A stretch of DNA of 39,560 nt. It comes from Aquirhabdus sp. GTDB taxonomy: Bacteria; Pseudomonadota; Gammaproteobacteria; Pseudomonadales; Moraxellaceae. This document shows, one piece after another, positions 25,012 through 32,851 of this stretch. Both the position numbers and the translations under genes were made by a program. Below the pieces are notes generated by a model. That model made no database searches. It worked only from the letters and a program-made list of their open reading frames with translations, and was not told the DNA's origin. Every line of letters starts with the position of its first letter. The first letter of the stretch is position 1. The stretch covers positions 1-39,560 of the forward strand of contig JASLGO010000038.1 of NCBI GenBank assembly GCA_030150135.1, given 5' to 3'.

Positions 25012-26169
25012 ATGAACTTCACTGCTGAACATGAAGCCTTACGTCGTACTGCACGTCAGTTCGTTGAATCTGAAATTAATCCTTATATTTTAGAATGGGA
25101 TCACGCAGGACAATTTCCGATTCACGATGTATTTAAAAAAATGGGTAACCTCGGTTTACTGGGTATTTGCAAACCTGAGGAAAATGGCGGTTTAGGATTA
25201 GATCTATCTTACAACCTTGTTGTTGCTGAGGAATTCGGACGTGCGATTGCAGGAGGCGTTGCAATGGCCATGGGTGTACAAACCGATATGGCTACACCCG
25301 CACTCGCCCGATTTGGCAGCAAAGAATTACGAGATATGTTCCTTAGTCCTGCGATAGCCGGTGACTATGTGGGTGCGATTGCCGTGTCAGAACCACACGC
25401 TGGTTCTGATGTTGCTGCGATTAAAACGACTGCCCGCAAAGATGGCGGCGACTATGTCATCAATGGCAGCAAAATGTGGATTACCAATGGTGGTCAGGCA
25501 GACTTTTTCTGTCTATTAGCCAACACCTCAGACGATAAGCCACATCTCAATAAATCGCTCATAGTTGTGCCATCCAAGACGAAAGGCATCAGTTTCTCTG
25601 AACCATTACATAAGCTTGGTATGCATGCGACTAACACAGCACAAGTATTTTTCGATGATGTACGTGTACCGCAAAGCTACTTGATTGGCAAAGAAGGTGC
25701 TGGCTTTGCCATGCAAATGATGCAATTTCAGGAAGAACGCTTATGGGTTTGTGCGAATGCCTTAGGTTCTCTTGATATATGTCTGGAACAGACGATTCAA
25801 TATACTCGTGAACGGACTACCTTCGGTCAACCTGTCATCAATAATCAATATGTTCATTTTCGCTTTGCTGAACTGGCCACTGAAATTGAAGCCTTACGTG
25901 CATTGACCTATCAGGCTGCTGAGTTGCACATTGCAGGGAAAGATGTGACTATGTTGGCGTCCATGGCAAAACTGAAGGCTGGGCGTTTGCTGCGAGAAGT
26001 AACCGATAGCTGTTTACAGTATTGGGGTGGCAATGGCTTTATGTGGGATAACCTTGCATCACAACTTTTCCGAGATTCTCGTGTTGCTTCCATCGCAGGT
26101 GGTACTGATGAAATCATGCTAGGAATTATCGCCAAAACGATGAATATGCTGCCCAATCAAGCCCGATGA
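25012..26169 (+). CDS. Acyl-CoA dehydrogenase, long-chain (LCAD-like) type
   Basis: 385-aa flavoenzyme performing alpha,beta-dehydrogenation of acyl-CoA. Visible are AVSEPHAGSDVAAIKTTA (125-142, FAD/substrate loop) and KMWITNGGQAD (154-164). The C-terminal IAGGTDEIM replaces the YEGTxEI motif that carries the catalytic Glu in short- and medium-chain enzymes. Instead E242 in FQEERL matches the LCAD/IVD-type catalytic base (QERL). AAAGGA precedes ATG 25012. It is controlled by the adjacent TetR operator by inference. No other beta-oxidation gene is next to it. Confidence 0.93.
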   Translation: MNFTAEHEALRRTARQFVESEINPYILEWDHAGQFPIHDVFKKMGNLGLLGICKPEENGGLGLDLSYNLVVAEEFGRAIAGGVAMAMGVQTDMATPALARFGSKELRDMFLSPAIAGDYVGAIAVSEPHAGSDVAAIKTTARKDGGDYVINGSKMWITNGGQADFFCLLANTSDDKPHLNKSLIVVPSKTKGISFSEPLHKLGMHATNTAQVFFDDVRVPQSYLIGKEGAGFAMQMMQFQEERLWVCANALGSLDICLEQTIQYTRERTTFGQPVINNQYVHFRFAELATEIEALRALTYQAAELHIAGKDVTMLASMAKLKAGRLLREVTDSCLQYWGGNGFMWDNLASQLFRDSRVASIAGGTDEIMLGIIAKTMNMLPNQAR

Positions 26170-26300
26170 TAGTTGAAAAGACATATCTTAGATTTAGTGG
26201 CAGCTCCGTGACGTAGTCAGTAGGTTCGCATGGTGAACTATGTGTCGCGTGATGGAAGCCTTACCAGCTCAAAGCTCCACGCTTGCTGCTAGTTCAATAG

Positions 26301-26405
26301 AGGGTTAATTCTTCTGTTCAATCATATCTGGTCTGGTTAATGGATGTATTGACTGATTAAAGCAACTTTTTTGACGATAGGAATAACTTGATTAAAAAGT
26401 ATACG
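26301..26405 (+). repeat. Direct repeat, copy 2 (about 105 bp)
   Basis: Second copy of the element at 23986-24091. Here it is in the gap between the acyl-CoA dehydrogenase gene and the convergent 120-aa gene and has no neighbouring start codon, so it looks like a relict junction. The rest of this ~260-base gap shows no gene. Confidence 0.9.
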
Positions 26406-26430
26406 TAGAACGGGTTTTAACTTGATAAAC

Positions 26431-26793
26431 CTAATCCATATAATCCTGATTACAGGATGCGCATTGATAATGCTCATCTTGAGTCCTAACAGCATTTTTC
26501 AGCTCAAATACTTTTTTAACTAATAATAAATCATTCGAATTTAGACACTTGTCGGCATAAAGTCGAAATTTCTGTTCTCGAATAAAATACACGACCCGTC
26601 CTCGCGGATAGGCATCATAGGCTCTATCTTTAAAAGCCTGTTCAATGGCGTTGTTTGGAATCAGTTTTTCCCAAAAATCATAGTGGCCGCCATACTCTAT
26701 AAAATTTCCATATTTCTCGCCATTTTGTAACGGTACAGCGTCAAACAGTACTTCGTTATTGACGACAAAGAAAATCCCAACTTTTGATGCCAT
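26431..26793 (-). CDS. Hypothetical protein with C-terminal CxxC
   Basis: 120-aa protein of unknown family. The N-terminal part (GIFFVVNNEVLFDAVPL, GGHYDFWEKLIP) and the centre (PRGRVVYFIREQKFRLYADKCL) look like a small alpha/beta domain. The tail ends HYQCASCNQDYMD, a lone CxxC that might bind metal or join a partner. The ribosome-binding site is weak. AT-rich like the next two genes; likely part of an accessory patch. Confidence 0.7.
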   Translation of the reverse strand: MASKVGIFFVVNNEVLFDAVPLQNGEKYGNFIEYGGHYDFWEKLIPNNAIEQAFKDRAYDAYPRGRVVYFIREQKFRLYADKCLNSNDLLLVKKVFELKNAVRTQDEHYQCASCNQDYMD

Positions 26794-27021
26794 ATATGTC
26801 TCGAATTAAATATACATTTCAATCAAAATAGAAAGTTCTGTGCGACACGTTATGTCGTATCAATCCTGCATAATTTCAAATGAATAACGTAACAAATTTA
26901 CTGTGTCTGATGATATTTATATTCATGGTGGTTGCATGTGAGAACCATAGAAAAAAGGATGTCTAGGGGCATTTGATTGTACTAAATTCGACGCTGTGCG
27001 CCACTTCTTAAGAGAATAAAG

Positions 27022-27774
27022 ATGGGAATAAATGAACAATTATCAAGTTTGTATGCGGTGCATTGGGATAGGCTGCATTCCGAACTTAGTCTACTTGACA
27101 GAGAGCTCTACACAAATCCGTTTTTGATTAAAGTTGATGAGCAAAAACTTGCTGCTGCTAAATTTAAGGTTATGATTTTTGGTCAAGAGACCTATGGATG
27201 GTTTGATCGTGAAGTTGGCATTTTACTTTCAATCTCAAGATTGATGGACGGATATTGTGGATTCTTCTTGGATGAGAGTTACTTAAAGGGCTATTTAGGG
27301 AGTTCTTTCTTTAATGGATTTAAATTCTTCAAAAATAATATTTTAAAGTACAAAGGTTTAGAAGAATCAGAGGTAGTCTTTATTTATAACAATATTTCTA
27401 AAATAGGCAAAGGGTATTTAGTCGATGCTAAAACTGGTGGAAAAATTCCACAAAAAGGTGTTAGCGATAAAGTTAGAAAAATCGAACGCGATTTTTTTCC
27501 TGTAGTTGCGCGAGAAATCGACATTATTAAACCAGACTTAATTATTTTTATGACTGGTCCTAATCGGGATGGTGACATTAAATTTCATTTGCCTGATATT
27601 GTTGATCCATTACTTGCTACCGATACGGATAGTCCAAGTCGCGCATTGGCTATTGTTAAAGCGGAGAGACATACTTTTAAGGCAATCAGGGTTTATCATC
27701 CTAGCTTTTTTAAAGGGTTCAATAACAAGCTCAAGAATAATGCAATGGTAACTATCATTAAACTTCTGGACTAA
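27022..27774 (+). CDS. Uracil-DNA-glycosylase-like superfamily protein
   Basis: 250-aa protein whose motif order matches the UDG-like fold: GQETYGW at 54-60 (motif 1, compare GQDPYH), IYNNISKIG at 121-129 (the N-containing strand), MTGPNRD at 177-183, and YHPSFF at 225-230 (motif 2-like, compare HPSP). The catalytic Asp of family 1 is replaced by Glu in GQET, so activity on uracil is not assured. It may be a related fold with another role. Good ribosome-binding site AAGAG before ATG 27022. Solitary, in an AT-rich accessory patch. Confidence 0.6.
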   Translation: MGINEQLSSLYAVHWDRLHSELSLLDRELYTNPFLIKVDEQKLAAAKFKVMIFGQETYGWFDREVGILLSISRLMDGYCGFFLDESYLKGYLGSSFFNGFKFFKNNILKYKGLEESEVVFIYNNISKIGKGYLVDAKTGGKIPQKGVSDKVRKIERDFFPVVAREIDIIKPDLIIFMTGPNRDGDIKFHLPDIVDPLLATDTDSPSRALAIVKAERHTFKAIRVYHPSFFKGFNNKLKNNAMVTIIKLLD

Positions 27775-27904
27775 TGGTTGGGTTTATCTTATTAAATATT
27801 CGATGATACTCAGGGAGGAGTTGGAAGTAATAGGTTGATGTTCTTGTGATTAGTTTGTACTTAATAATGTAGTAAAATTTCAAAAATATTAATTGGAGAT
27901 AAAT

Positions 27905-28120
27905 ATGGCTATTGGAAGTGTTGTTCAAAATGGAGCGTTTATAAATGTTTATGATGAAAAAGGACATCAAATAGCGACTATACAAGGTGGGCCACTAACA
28001 GGAGCAAAAAACGATGGGTTAGTGGGGTATACATCTAGCACCGTTAATGTTCGTATAGGGAGTTTCATAAAGACTTATGACGAGAAAGGGCATGAGTTAT
28101 CTTCAATATTTGCTGGATAA
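27905..28120 (+). CDS. 71-aa beta-rich protein with an internal duplication
   Basis: The protein is two copies of a ~26-residue unit: GAFINVYDEKGHQIATIQG and GSFIKTYDEKGHELSSIFAG, joined by GLVGYTSSTVNVR. Each unit reads as a beta hairpin with a YDEKGH turn. I recall short 'YDEKG...GYTSSTV' proteins recurring in many Proteobacteria, without a known function. ATG 27905 has GGAG 6 nt upstream, better than a TTG 12 nt earlier. It ends just before a strong terminator, right beside the proposed transposon end. Confidence 0.75.
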   Translation: MAIGSVVQNGAFINVYDEKGHQIATIQGGPLTGAKNDGLVGYTSSTVNVRIGSFIKTYDEKGHELSSIFAG

Positions 28121-28136
28121 TCTGTTAAGATAAAAT

Positions 28137-28167
28137 AAAGCCCCATATTCATATAGATAGGGGCTTT
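28137..28167 (+). terminator. Rho-independent terminator after the 71-aa gene
   Basis: AAAGCCCC (28137-28144) pairs with GGGGCTTT (28160-28167), with a 15-nt AT-rich loop and a TTT at the end of the stem. It stops the plus-strand 71-aa transcript immediately before the proposed transposon end. Confidence 0.8.
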
Positions 28168-28211
28168 GTCGTTGAAATTTATGTATCAGCCAAGTTAACG
28201 TTGCCGTCAGA

Positions 28212-28343
28212 CGACACATAAGTTGTCATTAGTCGTATCTATAAATCAAATACTTATAGCATCCTGCGACACATAATGACAACAACTCGCGACACAAATG
28301 TTGTCATTATCTCAGTTTTGCGACACATAAGCTGTCATTTTCC
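28212..28343 (+). repeat. Transposon-end repeat array (putative TnsB/TniA binding sites)
   Basis: Four copies of a CGACACAwA unit start at 28212, 28267, 28290 and 28321, the last three preceded by G. Three continue into TTGTCATTA- or CTGTCATTT-like halves (28225, 28302, 28333), and one (28267) carries the reverse AATGACAAC. Arrays of GACA...TGTC units of this kind mark the ends of Tn7/Tn5053-superfamily elements, where the DDE transposase binds. The exact tip (usually TGT) and the target duplication cannot be fixed from this window. Confidence 0.7.
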
Positions 28344-28516
28344 AAAAAACAGCTTTTATAAGCTACTGTGTTGGTATCATAGATAATATGAAAGGCTCAA
28401 TTTATCTATAACGATAATCAAGAAAACTCAAAATAGGTAGTCGATAAGAAAGCCATAAAAAACTACTTCATCTTGTTAATTAAAAATCTCTTTTTGTGTA
28501 TTTCTAATAAGTTTTT

Positions 28517-28544
28517 GAATCCAAATTCATCCGTGCTGCGTATA
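28517..28544 (+). promoter_or_regulatory. Putative ECF sigma promoter of the fasciclin gene
   Basis: GAATCC (28517-28522), 16-nt spacer, CGTATA (28539-28544); the ATG of the fasciclin gene is 93 nt further on. The same TTTGAATCCAAAT block and GAATCC-N16-CGTA spacing occurs before the DUF4331 operon. Between promoter and gene, TAGGCAAC (28549-28556) and GTTGCCTA (28581-28588) could form a leader hairpin. Confidence 0.7.
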
Positions 28545-28637
28545 TCTCTAGGCAACAGAGATTTGAGCACATCAATTCATGTTGCCTAAAAGCCAAATTC
28601 TATTTGTTCCACTTTTTAAGTTTAAAGGATGAATGTG

Positions 28638-29192
28638 ATGAACAAGTTATCTATTGCCCTAGCTCTGACTGCAACTATGGTTATTGCGAGTGTTGCTTAC
28701 GCTGAAAACACTGTCATGGTTGGCGGCCAAAGCATGTATCCAAGTAAAAATATCGTGGAGAATGCAGTCAATTCTGCTGATCACACCACCTTGGTTGCTG
28801 CTGTAAAAGCAGCAGGCTTGGTGGATACACTGGAAAGTAAAGGACCATTTACTGTATTTGCGCCGACTAATGAAGCATTTGGCAAACTTCCAGCAGGTAC
28901 TGTCGACACGTTACTCAAACCTGAAAACAAAGAAACATTAGTTAAAATACTGACTTATCATGTTGTACCTGGTAAATATGACTTCGTGACGTTGTCTAAA
29001 CTTATTGCTAAGGATCATGGCAAAGCCATGTTGAAAACTGCAAGTGGCGGCACACTCACATTTAACATGAACGGACCACATAACATCGTAGTTTGGGATG
29101 AAAAGGGTGGTTCAGCTAACATCACCACTTACGATGTATATCAATCAAATGGCGTAATCGATGTCATCGATACCGTGTTAATGCCGAAATAA
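28638..29192 (+). CDS. Secreted fasciclin (FAS1) domain protein
   Basis: 184-aa exported protein. A Sec signal peptide (residues 1-22, cleaved after VAYA) is followed by a single FAS1 domain with the H1 motif FTVFAPTNEAFGKLP (71-85), the TYHVVPGKY segment (107-114) and the closing NGVIDVIDTVLMPK. FAS1 domains mediate adhesion or protein-protein contact. I chose ATG 28638, 8 nt after AGGA, over ATG 28629, which overlaps that site. It is probably transcribed from the ECF-type promoter at 28517. In Mycobacterium, SigK/RskA control the fasciclin proteins MPT70/MPT83, and an ECF sigma/RskA-like pair is encoded 3 kb away here. Confidence 0.93.
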   Translation: MNKLSIALALTATMVIASVAYAENTVMVGGQSMYPSKNIVENAVNSADHTTLVAAVKAAGLVDTLESKGPFTVFAPTNEAFGKLPAGTVDTLLKPENKETLVKILTYHVVPGKYDFVTLSKLIAKDHGKAMLKTASGGTLTFNMNGPHNIVVWDEKGGSANITTYDVYQSNGVIDVIDTVLMPK

Positions 29193-29215
29193 TCAGATTA
29201 TAGAATTTCACTAAA

Positions 29216-29241
29216 TTAAGGCTTCTGTGCTGAAGCCTTAA
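29216..29241 (+). terminator. Hairpin between the fasciclin and TonB-receptor genes
   Basis: TTAAGGCTTC (29216-29225) and GAAGCCTTAA (29232-29241) form a perfect 10-bp stem with a 6-nt loop. There is little U-run after it, so partial read-through into the receptor gene is possible. Confidence 0.7.
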
Positions 29242-29307
29242 TTAGCTATAAGAACATTACCAATCACATGGTGTGAATACGATTAAAAATACAAAAAGAA
29301 GGGTGTG

Positions 29308-31425
29308 ATGAATAATTTCTGGATCAAATCACGACTGTTAAGCTGGCAGGCATTTCTCCCTTTTTGTTGCGCATTTCAAGTTCATGCAGGTGCTTTGCCT
29401 CTCGATACAACTCCGCCAGTCGCCACATTGCCCATCATTTCGGTAGTCGCCCATTACAACATTGGCGTGGGCAACTCTGATGCTGCATCACAAGGTGTGG
29501 TCAAAGGAAGCTTACTAGCAGATATCCCCATACTTAGACCTGGTGAGGTGCTTGAGAATGTACCTGGTATGGTTGTGACGCAACATTCGGGCGATGGCAA
29601 AGCCAATCAATATTTTTTGCGAGGATATAACTTGGATCACGGTACAGACTTTGCCACCAGCATTGATGGTGTTCCTGTCAACATGCCAACCAACGCGCAC
29701 GGGCAAGGTTATGCCGATTTGAACTTCCTTATTCCTGAATTAGTTCAACGAATTGATTATCGCAAAGGCCCTTACTTCGCCGAAGATGGAGACTTTGCTT
29801 CTGCAGGTTCCGCTGATATTAAATATCGAGATACTTTAGATAAAGGCATTGCGGATTTGACGCTAGGAGGTTTTGAATATCGTAGAGCTCTGTTGGTTGA
29901 CTCATTCCAATTAACTGGCAACCAAAGTGGCCCTCGATTACTCACTGCGTTAGAAGTCTTAGAGAATAATGGCCCGTGGACTTCTCCAGAAAAGATGCGC
30001 AAGGTCAATGGTTTTATGCGGTTAAGTGATGGAAATATAAAAGAAGGCTGGTCAATTGACGGAATGCTTTATGGTGCACATTGGAACTCAACGGATCAAG
30101 TGCCATTAGCGCTCATTGAATCTGGTCAACTAGGGCGCTATTCGGCATTAGATCCGAGTGATGGCGGTGATACCAGTCGTATAATTCTCTCGGGTGAATG
30201 GCATGTTCATGATGATGATGGCTATACCAAGGTTTCAGGTTATTCCCAGCATTATCAGTTACAACTGTGGTCAGACTTTACCTTTCATGAGCTCAGACCT
30301 GCTACTGGTGATCAGTTTGAGCAATATGAAAGCCGCAACTTACTCGGTGGACAGCTTGTTCACGGTTGGATCCACGACTTATTTGGCCATGACTCGATCA
30401 CTGAAGTGGGACTGCAAGTCCGTCACGATAATATCGACGTAGGGTCACTGAATACTGAAGATCGAGTCCCATTTCAAACAGTGAGTGACAATGCCGTAAA
30501 CGAAACAGAAATAGGTACTTATATTCAAAATACAACGACATGGAGTAACTGGTTTAAGACTTTACTCGGTGTTCGTGAAGATGCAATCTTATTAAATATG
30601 GAAGCAAGGGTTAATCCAGAGAATAGTGGCAATACATCAGGTACTAAGTTGTCGCCAAAAATGTCACTCATTTTTAGCCCATGGCAAAAAACTGAAATTT
30701 TTATCAATTATGGTAAAGGTTTCCACAGTAATGACGCACGTGGCGTGATTGATAAAATTGATCCAATAACTGATACACCAGCCGATGCTGTGCCTGCGCT
30801 AGTTGGCAGTGTTGGGAAAGAGGTCGGACTTCGCACTGAGTTCATCTCTGGATTACAAAGCTCATTAGCGCTTTGGAGTTTAGATAGTGACTCTGAACTA
30901 ATCTATAACGCAGATTCGGATATTGGCAGTACCTCAGCAAATGGCGCGAGCAGACGTTATGGCGTTGAATGGAACAACCATATGGTGGTCAATCCTTGGC
31001 TGTTGCTAGATGCCGATCTGGCTTGGACTCATGCACGCTATGCTGACGCCAATGCAAATGGTGAAACGGGAAATTACATCCCCAATGCCGTTGGCAAAGT
31101 CGGCTTGTTCAGAGCAACCTTACATAAACTGGGTCCTTGGTCTGCAAGCATAGAAACCCGCTATATTGGTAGCTATCCGTTGACCCAAGATAATACGCTT
31201 AAGGCATCTTCAGCCATTGTGACAAATCTACGTGTCGGACGTCAGTTGACGCCCAATTGCAGACTCTCAGTTGATGCGCTCAATATTTTCAACCGCCAAT
31301 ATTATGATATTGCCTATGAACAGGACTATCAGGTATCCGCTAGCAGTACTGTTGTACCAAATGGAATCACTGTACACCCAGGCGAGCCACGTCAGTTTAG
31401 ATTAACACTTCACTATGCCTTTTAG
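29308..31425 (+). CDS. TonB-dependent outer-membrane receptor
   Basis: 705-aa outer-membrane transporter. A signal peptide ends near FQVHA (about 27). A short extension carries LPIISVVAHYNIG as a possible TonB box. The plug domain (about 70-180) has VLENVPGMVVTQHSGDGKANQ, YFLRGYNLDHGT and IDGVPVNMPTNAHGQGY. The beta-barrel runs to the C-terminal RQFRLTLHYAF with terminal Phe. No histidine- or metal-binding cluster is obvious, so the ligand is unknown. ATG 29308 follows AAGGGTGTG; GTG 29305 is less likely. It is convergent with the HupE/sigma operon and 116 nt downstream of the fasciclin gene. Confidence 0.94.
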   Translation: MNNFWIKSRLLSWQAFLPFCCAFQVHAGALPLDTTPPVATLPIISVVAHYNIGVGNSDAASQGVVKGSLLADIPILRPGEVLENVPGMVVTQHSGDGKANQYFLRGYNLDHGTDFATSIDGVPVNMPTNAHGQGYADLNFLIPELVQRIDYRKGPYFAEDGDFASAGSADIKYRDTLDKGIADLTLGGFEYRRALLVDSFQLTGNQSGPRLLTALEVLENNGPWTSPEKMRKVNGFMRLSDGNIKEGWSIDGMLYGAHWNSTDQVPLALIESGQLGRYSALDPSDGGDTSRIILSGEWHVHDDDGYTKVSGYSQHYQLQLWSDFTFHELRPATGDQFEQYESRNLLGGQLVHGWIHDLFGHDSITEVGLQVRHDNIDVGSLNTEDRVPFQTVSDNAVNETEIGTYIQNTTTWSNWFKTLLGVREDAILLNMEARVNPENSGNTSGTKLSPKMSLIFSPWQKTEIFINYGKGFHSNDARGVIDKIDPITDTPADAVPALVGSVGKEVGLRTEFISGLQSSLALWSLDSDSELIYNADSDIGSTSANGASRRYGVEWNNHMVVNPWLLLDADLAWTHARYADANANGETGNYIPNAVGKVGLFRATLHKLGPWSASIETRYIGSYPLTQDNTLKASSAIVTNLRVGRQLTPNCRLSVDALNIFNRQYYDIAYEQDYQVSASSTVVPNGITVHPGEPRQFRLTLHYAF

Positions 31426-31484
31426 TCTGAATATAAATTCATTATGGATATATTCGATATTCATTGTTTAGGGATAAGTCGGAT

Positions 31485-31516
31485 GCTCAAAATTTCATTG
31501 GCATAAAATTTTGAGC
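31485..31516. terminator. Convergent hairpin terminator
   Basis: GCTCAAAATTT (31485-31495) and AAATTTTGAGC (31506-31516) form a perfect 11-bp stem with a 10-nt loop between the ends of the receptor gene (plus) and the anti-sigma gene (minus). Confidence 0.75.
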
Positions 31517-31529
31517 TAACTCACCCTTC

Positions 31530-32306
31530 TTAAACGATCTTCCCAGTATATAAAACTGGACCTGTCGGTTGACCTGTAGGCGAACCGTTTTTTGGCTCCA
31601 GACTAATCGCTAAAGTCACATCTTTGTTTATCAAATCAGCAGTGACTTGAGAGATCGTGGCTTGACCATTCTTTAGGTGAATCACACCCAGAGAACGTGG
31701 AGCTGTTTTATCGTGAATACTCCACAACTCTAAATCATGATCTGAAGGGACTGCCTGTGTATTTAATGCACTTAAGATTAAGGAATGACCTTGCTGACGG
31801 ACAATCCATGCTGGGCTATTTTTATCTGTGCTTAGCACCGCAACATCATGGATAACTTGCGCTTGTTCCATCCCTACATGCGGACTAACAGTGCTAAGTT
31901 CAGGACGTATCCAGAGAAACACTGCCAGAGCCGCTGCTATTCCAGTACTCACCCATGCGAAAGGTTTCCAATATTGATCATTCGATGCAGGTTTTTGGTG
32001 AGTGAATTCCTGATCACTTGAACTCGTAATTATTTTTTTTGTCGGCTTAACGCCATCTAAACGTACTTCTATTTTTTGCCAAACGTCTTCAGGTACGGGC
32101 TGAGGGTCAAGTAAATGAGTCAACGGATTGAGACGACGTTCCCAAGCATGAGTTAGTGTACGTAATTCAGTTTCCTCTTGCAGACGTGACTGGAATCGCA
32201 GACGAGCGGAGGCTGATAGGGTACCTAGCACATATTGAGCTGCGATCAAATTCAAGGGTGGATCTCCACCATCTTCAGCTTTCATGTCATTGAGCGTCGT
32301 ATTCAT
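31530..32306 (-). CDS. RskA-type anti-sigma factor
   Basis: 258-aa membrane protein from ATG 32306. Residues 1-90 form a cytosolic sigma-binding part (LIAAQYVLGTLSASARLRFQ, then DPQPVPEDVWQKIEVRL). One membrane helix (FAWVSTGIAAALAVFLWI) follows at about 115-135, then a periplasmic RskA C-terminal domain (VRQQGHSLILSALN... LGVIHLKNGQATIS... PTGPVLYTGKIV). It should hold the adjacent ECF sigma factor inactive until released, usually by proteolysis. The start overlaps the sigma stop as ATGA, so the pair is translationally coupled and made in fixed ratio. A longer reading from 32354 would run inside the sigma gene and is rejected. Confidence 0.9.
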   Translation of the reverse strand: MNTTLNDMKAEDGGDPPLNLIAAQYVLGTLSASARLRFQSRLQEETELRTLTHAWERRLNPLTHLLDPQPVPEDVWQKIEVRLDGVKPTKKIITSSSDQEFTHQKPASNDQYWKPFAWVSTGIAAALAVFLWIRPELSTVSPHVGMEQAQVIHDVAVLSTDKNSPAWIVRQQGHSLILSALNTQAVPSDHDLELWSIHDKTAPRSLGVIHLKNGQATISQVTADLINKDVTLAISLEPKNGSPTGQPTGPVLYTGKIV

Positions 32307-32851
32307 ATAGCCCCCATGCATTTTTTCAAGAAATCTAGTCCCCGTCTGATCCAAGTTTTGGCAGAGCCCAAAGGCACTACAAGATGCGTGGCAATCTCTT
32401 GGTGTGTCATTCCATCAAAAAACGCCAGCGAAACACATTGTCTCTGTTGATGATCTAAACCATCCAGACACACCGACAATAACTCATGATGATCTTGTGC
32501 TAGAACATGGCTCAAAGGATCATCTTTTTCAGACGTCAGAGCCTCTTCTTCGAGTAATGGTAATGTTTCTTGCGGCATACGGCGAATGCGATCTATACAA
32601 CGATTACGTGTAATCGTAGACATCCATGTACGAACTGATCCACGTTCAATGTCGTATTGATCAGCGGCATGCCACAATGTCAGAAAGACCTCTTGCAGTA
32701 CTTCCTCCGCAGCATCTCTTTTTCGTAATAAACGTAGCGCCACTGCAAACAATTGTGGAGACGTTTGATCATAAAGTTGACGAAAAGCATTACGGTCGCC
32801 TTGACCTATTTTAAGTAGTAGCGCGCGTTCATCCAAAGCTGATGCAAACAT
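32303..32851 (-). CDS. ECF-type RNA polymerase sigma factor
   Basis: 182-aa sigma-70 family factor with only regions 2 and 4. Region 2 includes AFRQLYDQTSPQLFAVALRLL and the helix DAAEEVLQEVFLTLWHAA, then SVRTWMSTITRNRCIDRIRR. Region 4 has LDHQQRQCVSLAFFDGMTHQ and EIATHLVVPLGSAKTWIRRGLDFL. I chose ATG 32851; its A overlaps the HupE stop (TAATG). This start, not one at 32914, gives the normal ECF length. Its adjacent RskA-like partner and the shared promoter element in front of the DUF4331 operon and the fasciclin gene suggest it drives its own operon and the fasciclin gene. Confidence 0.93.
   Translation of the reverse strand: MFASALDERALLLKIGQGDRNAFRQLYDQTSPQLFAVALRLLRKRDAAEEVLQEVFLTLWHAADQYDIERGSVRTWMSTITRNRCIDRIRRMPQETLPLLEEEALTSEKDDPLSHVLAQDHHELLSVCLDGLDHQQRQCVSLAFFDGMTHQEIATHLVVPLGSAKTWIRRGLDFLKKCMGAI

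Noticed and set aside
28137..28343. Reading the short repeats as a CRISPR array
   Set aside because: Unit spacings are uneven (55, 23, 31 nt), units vary and one is inverted in its second half; no cas genes are present. Transposase-site array fits better.
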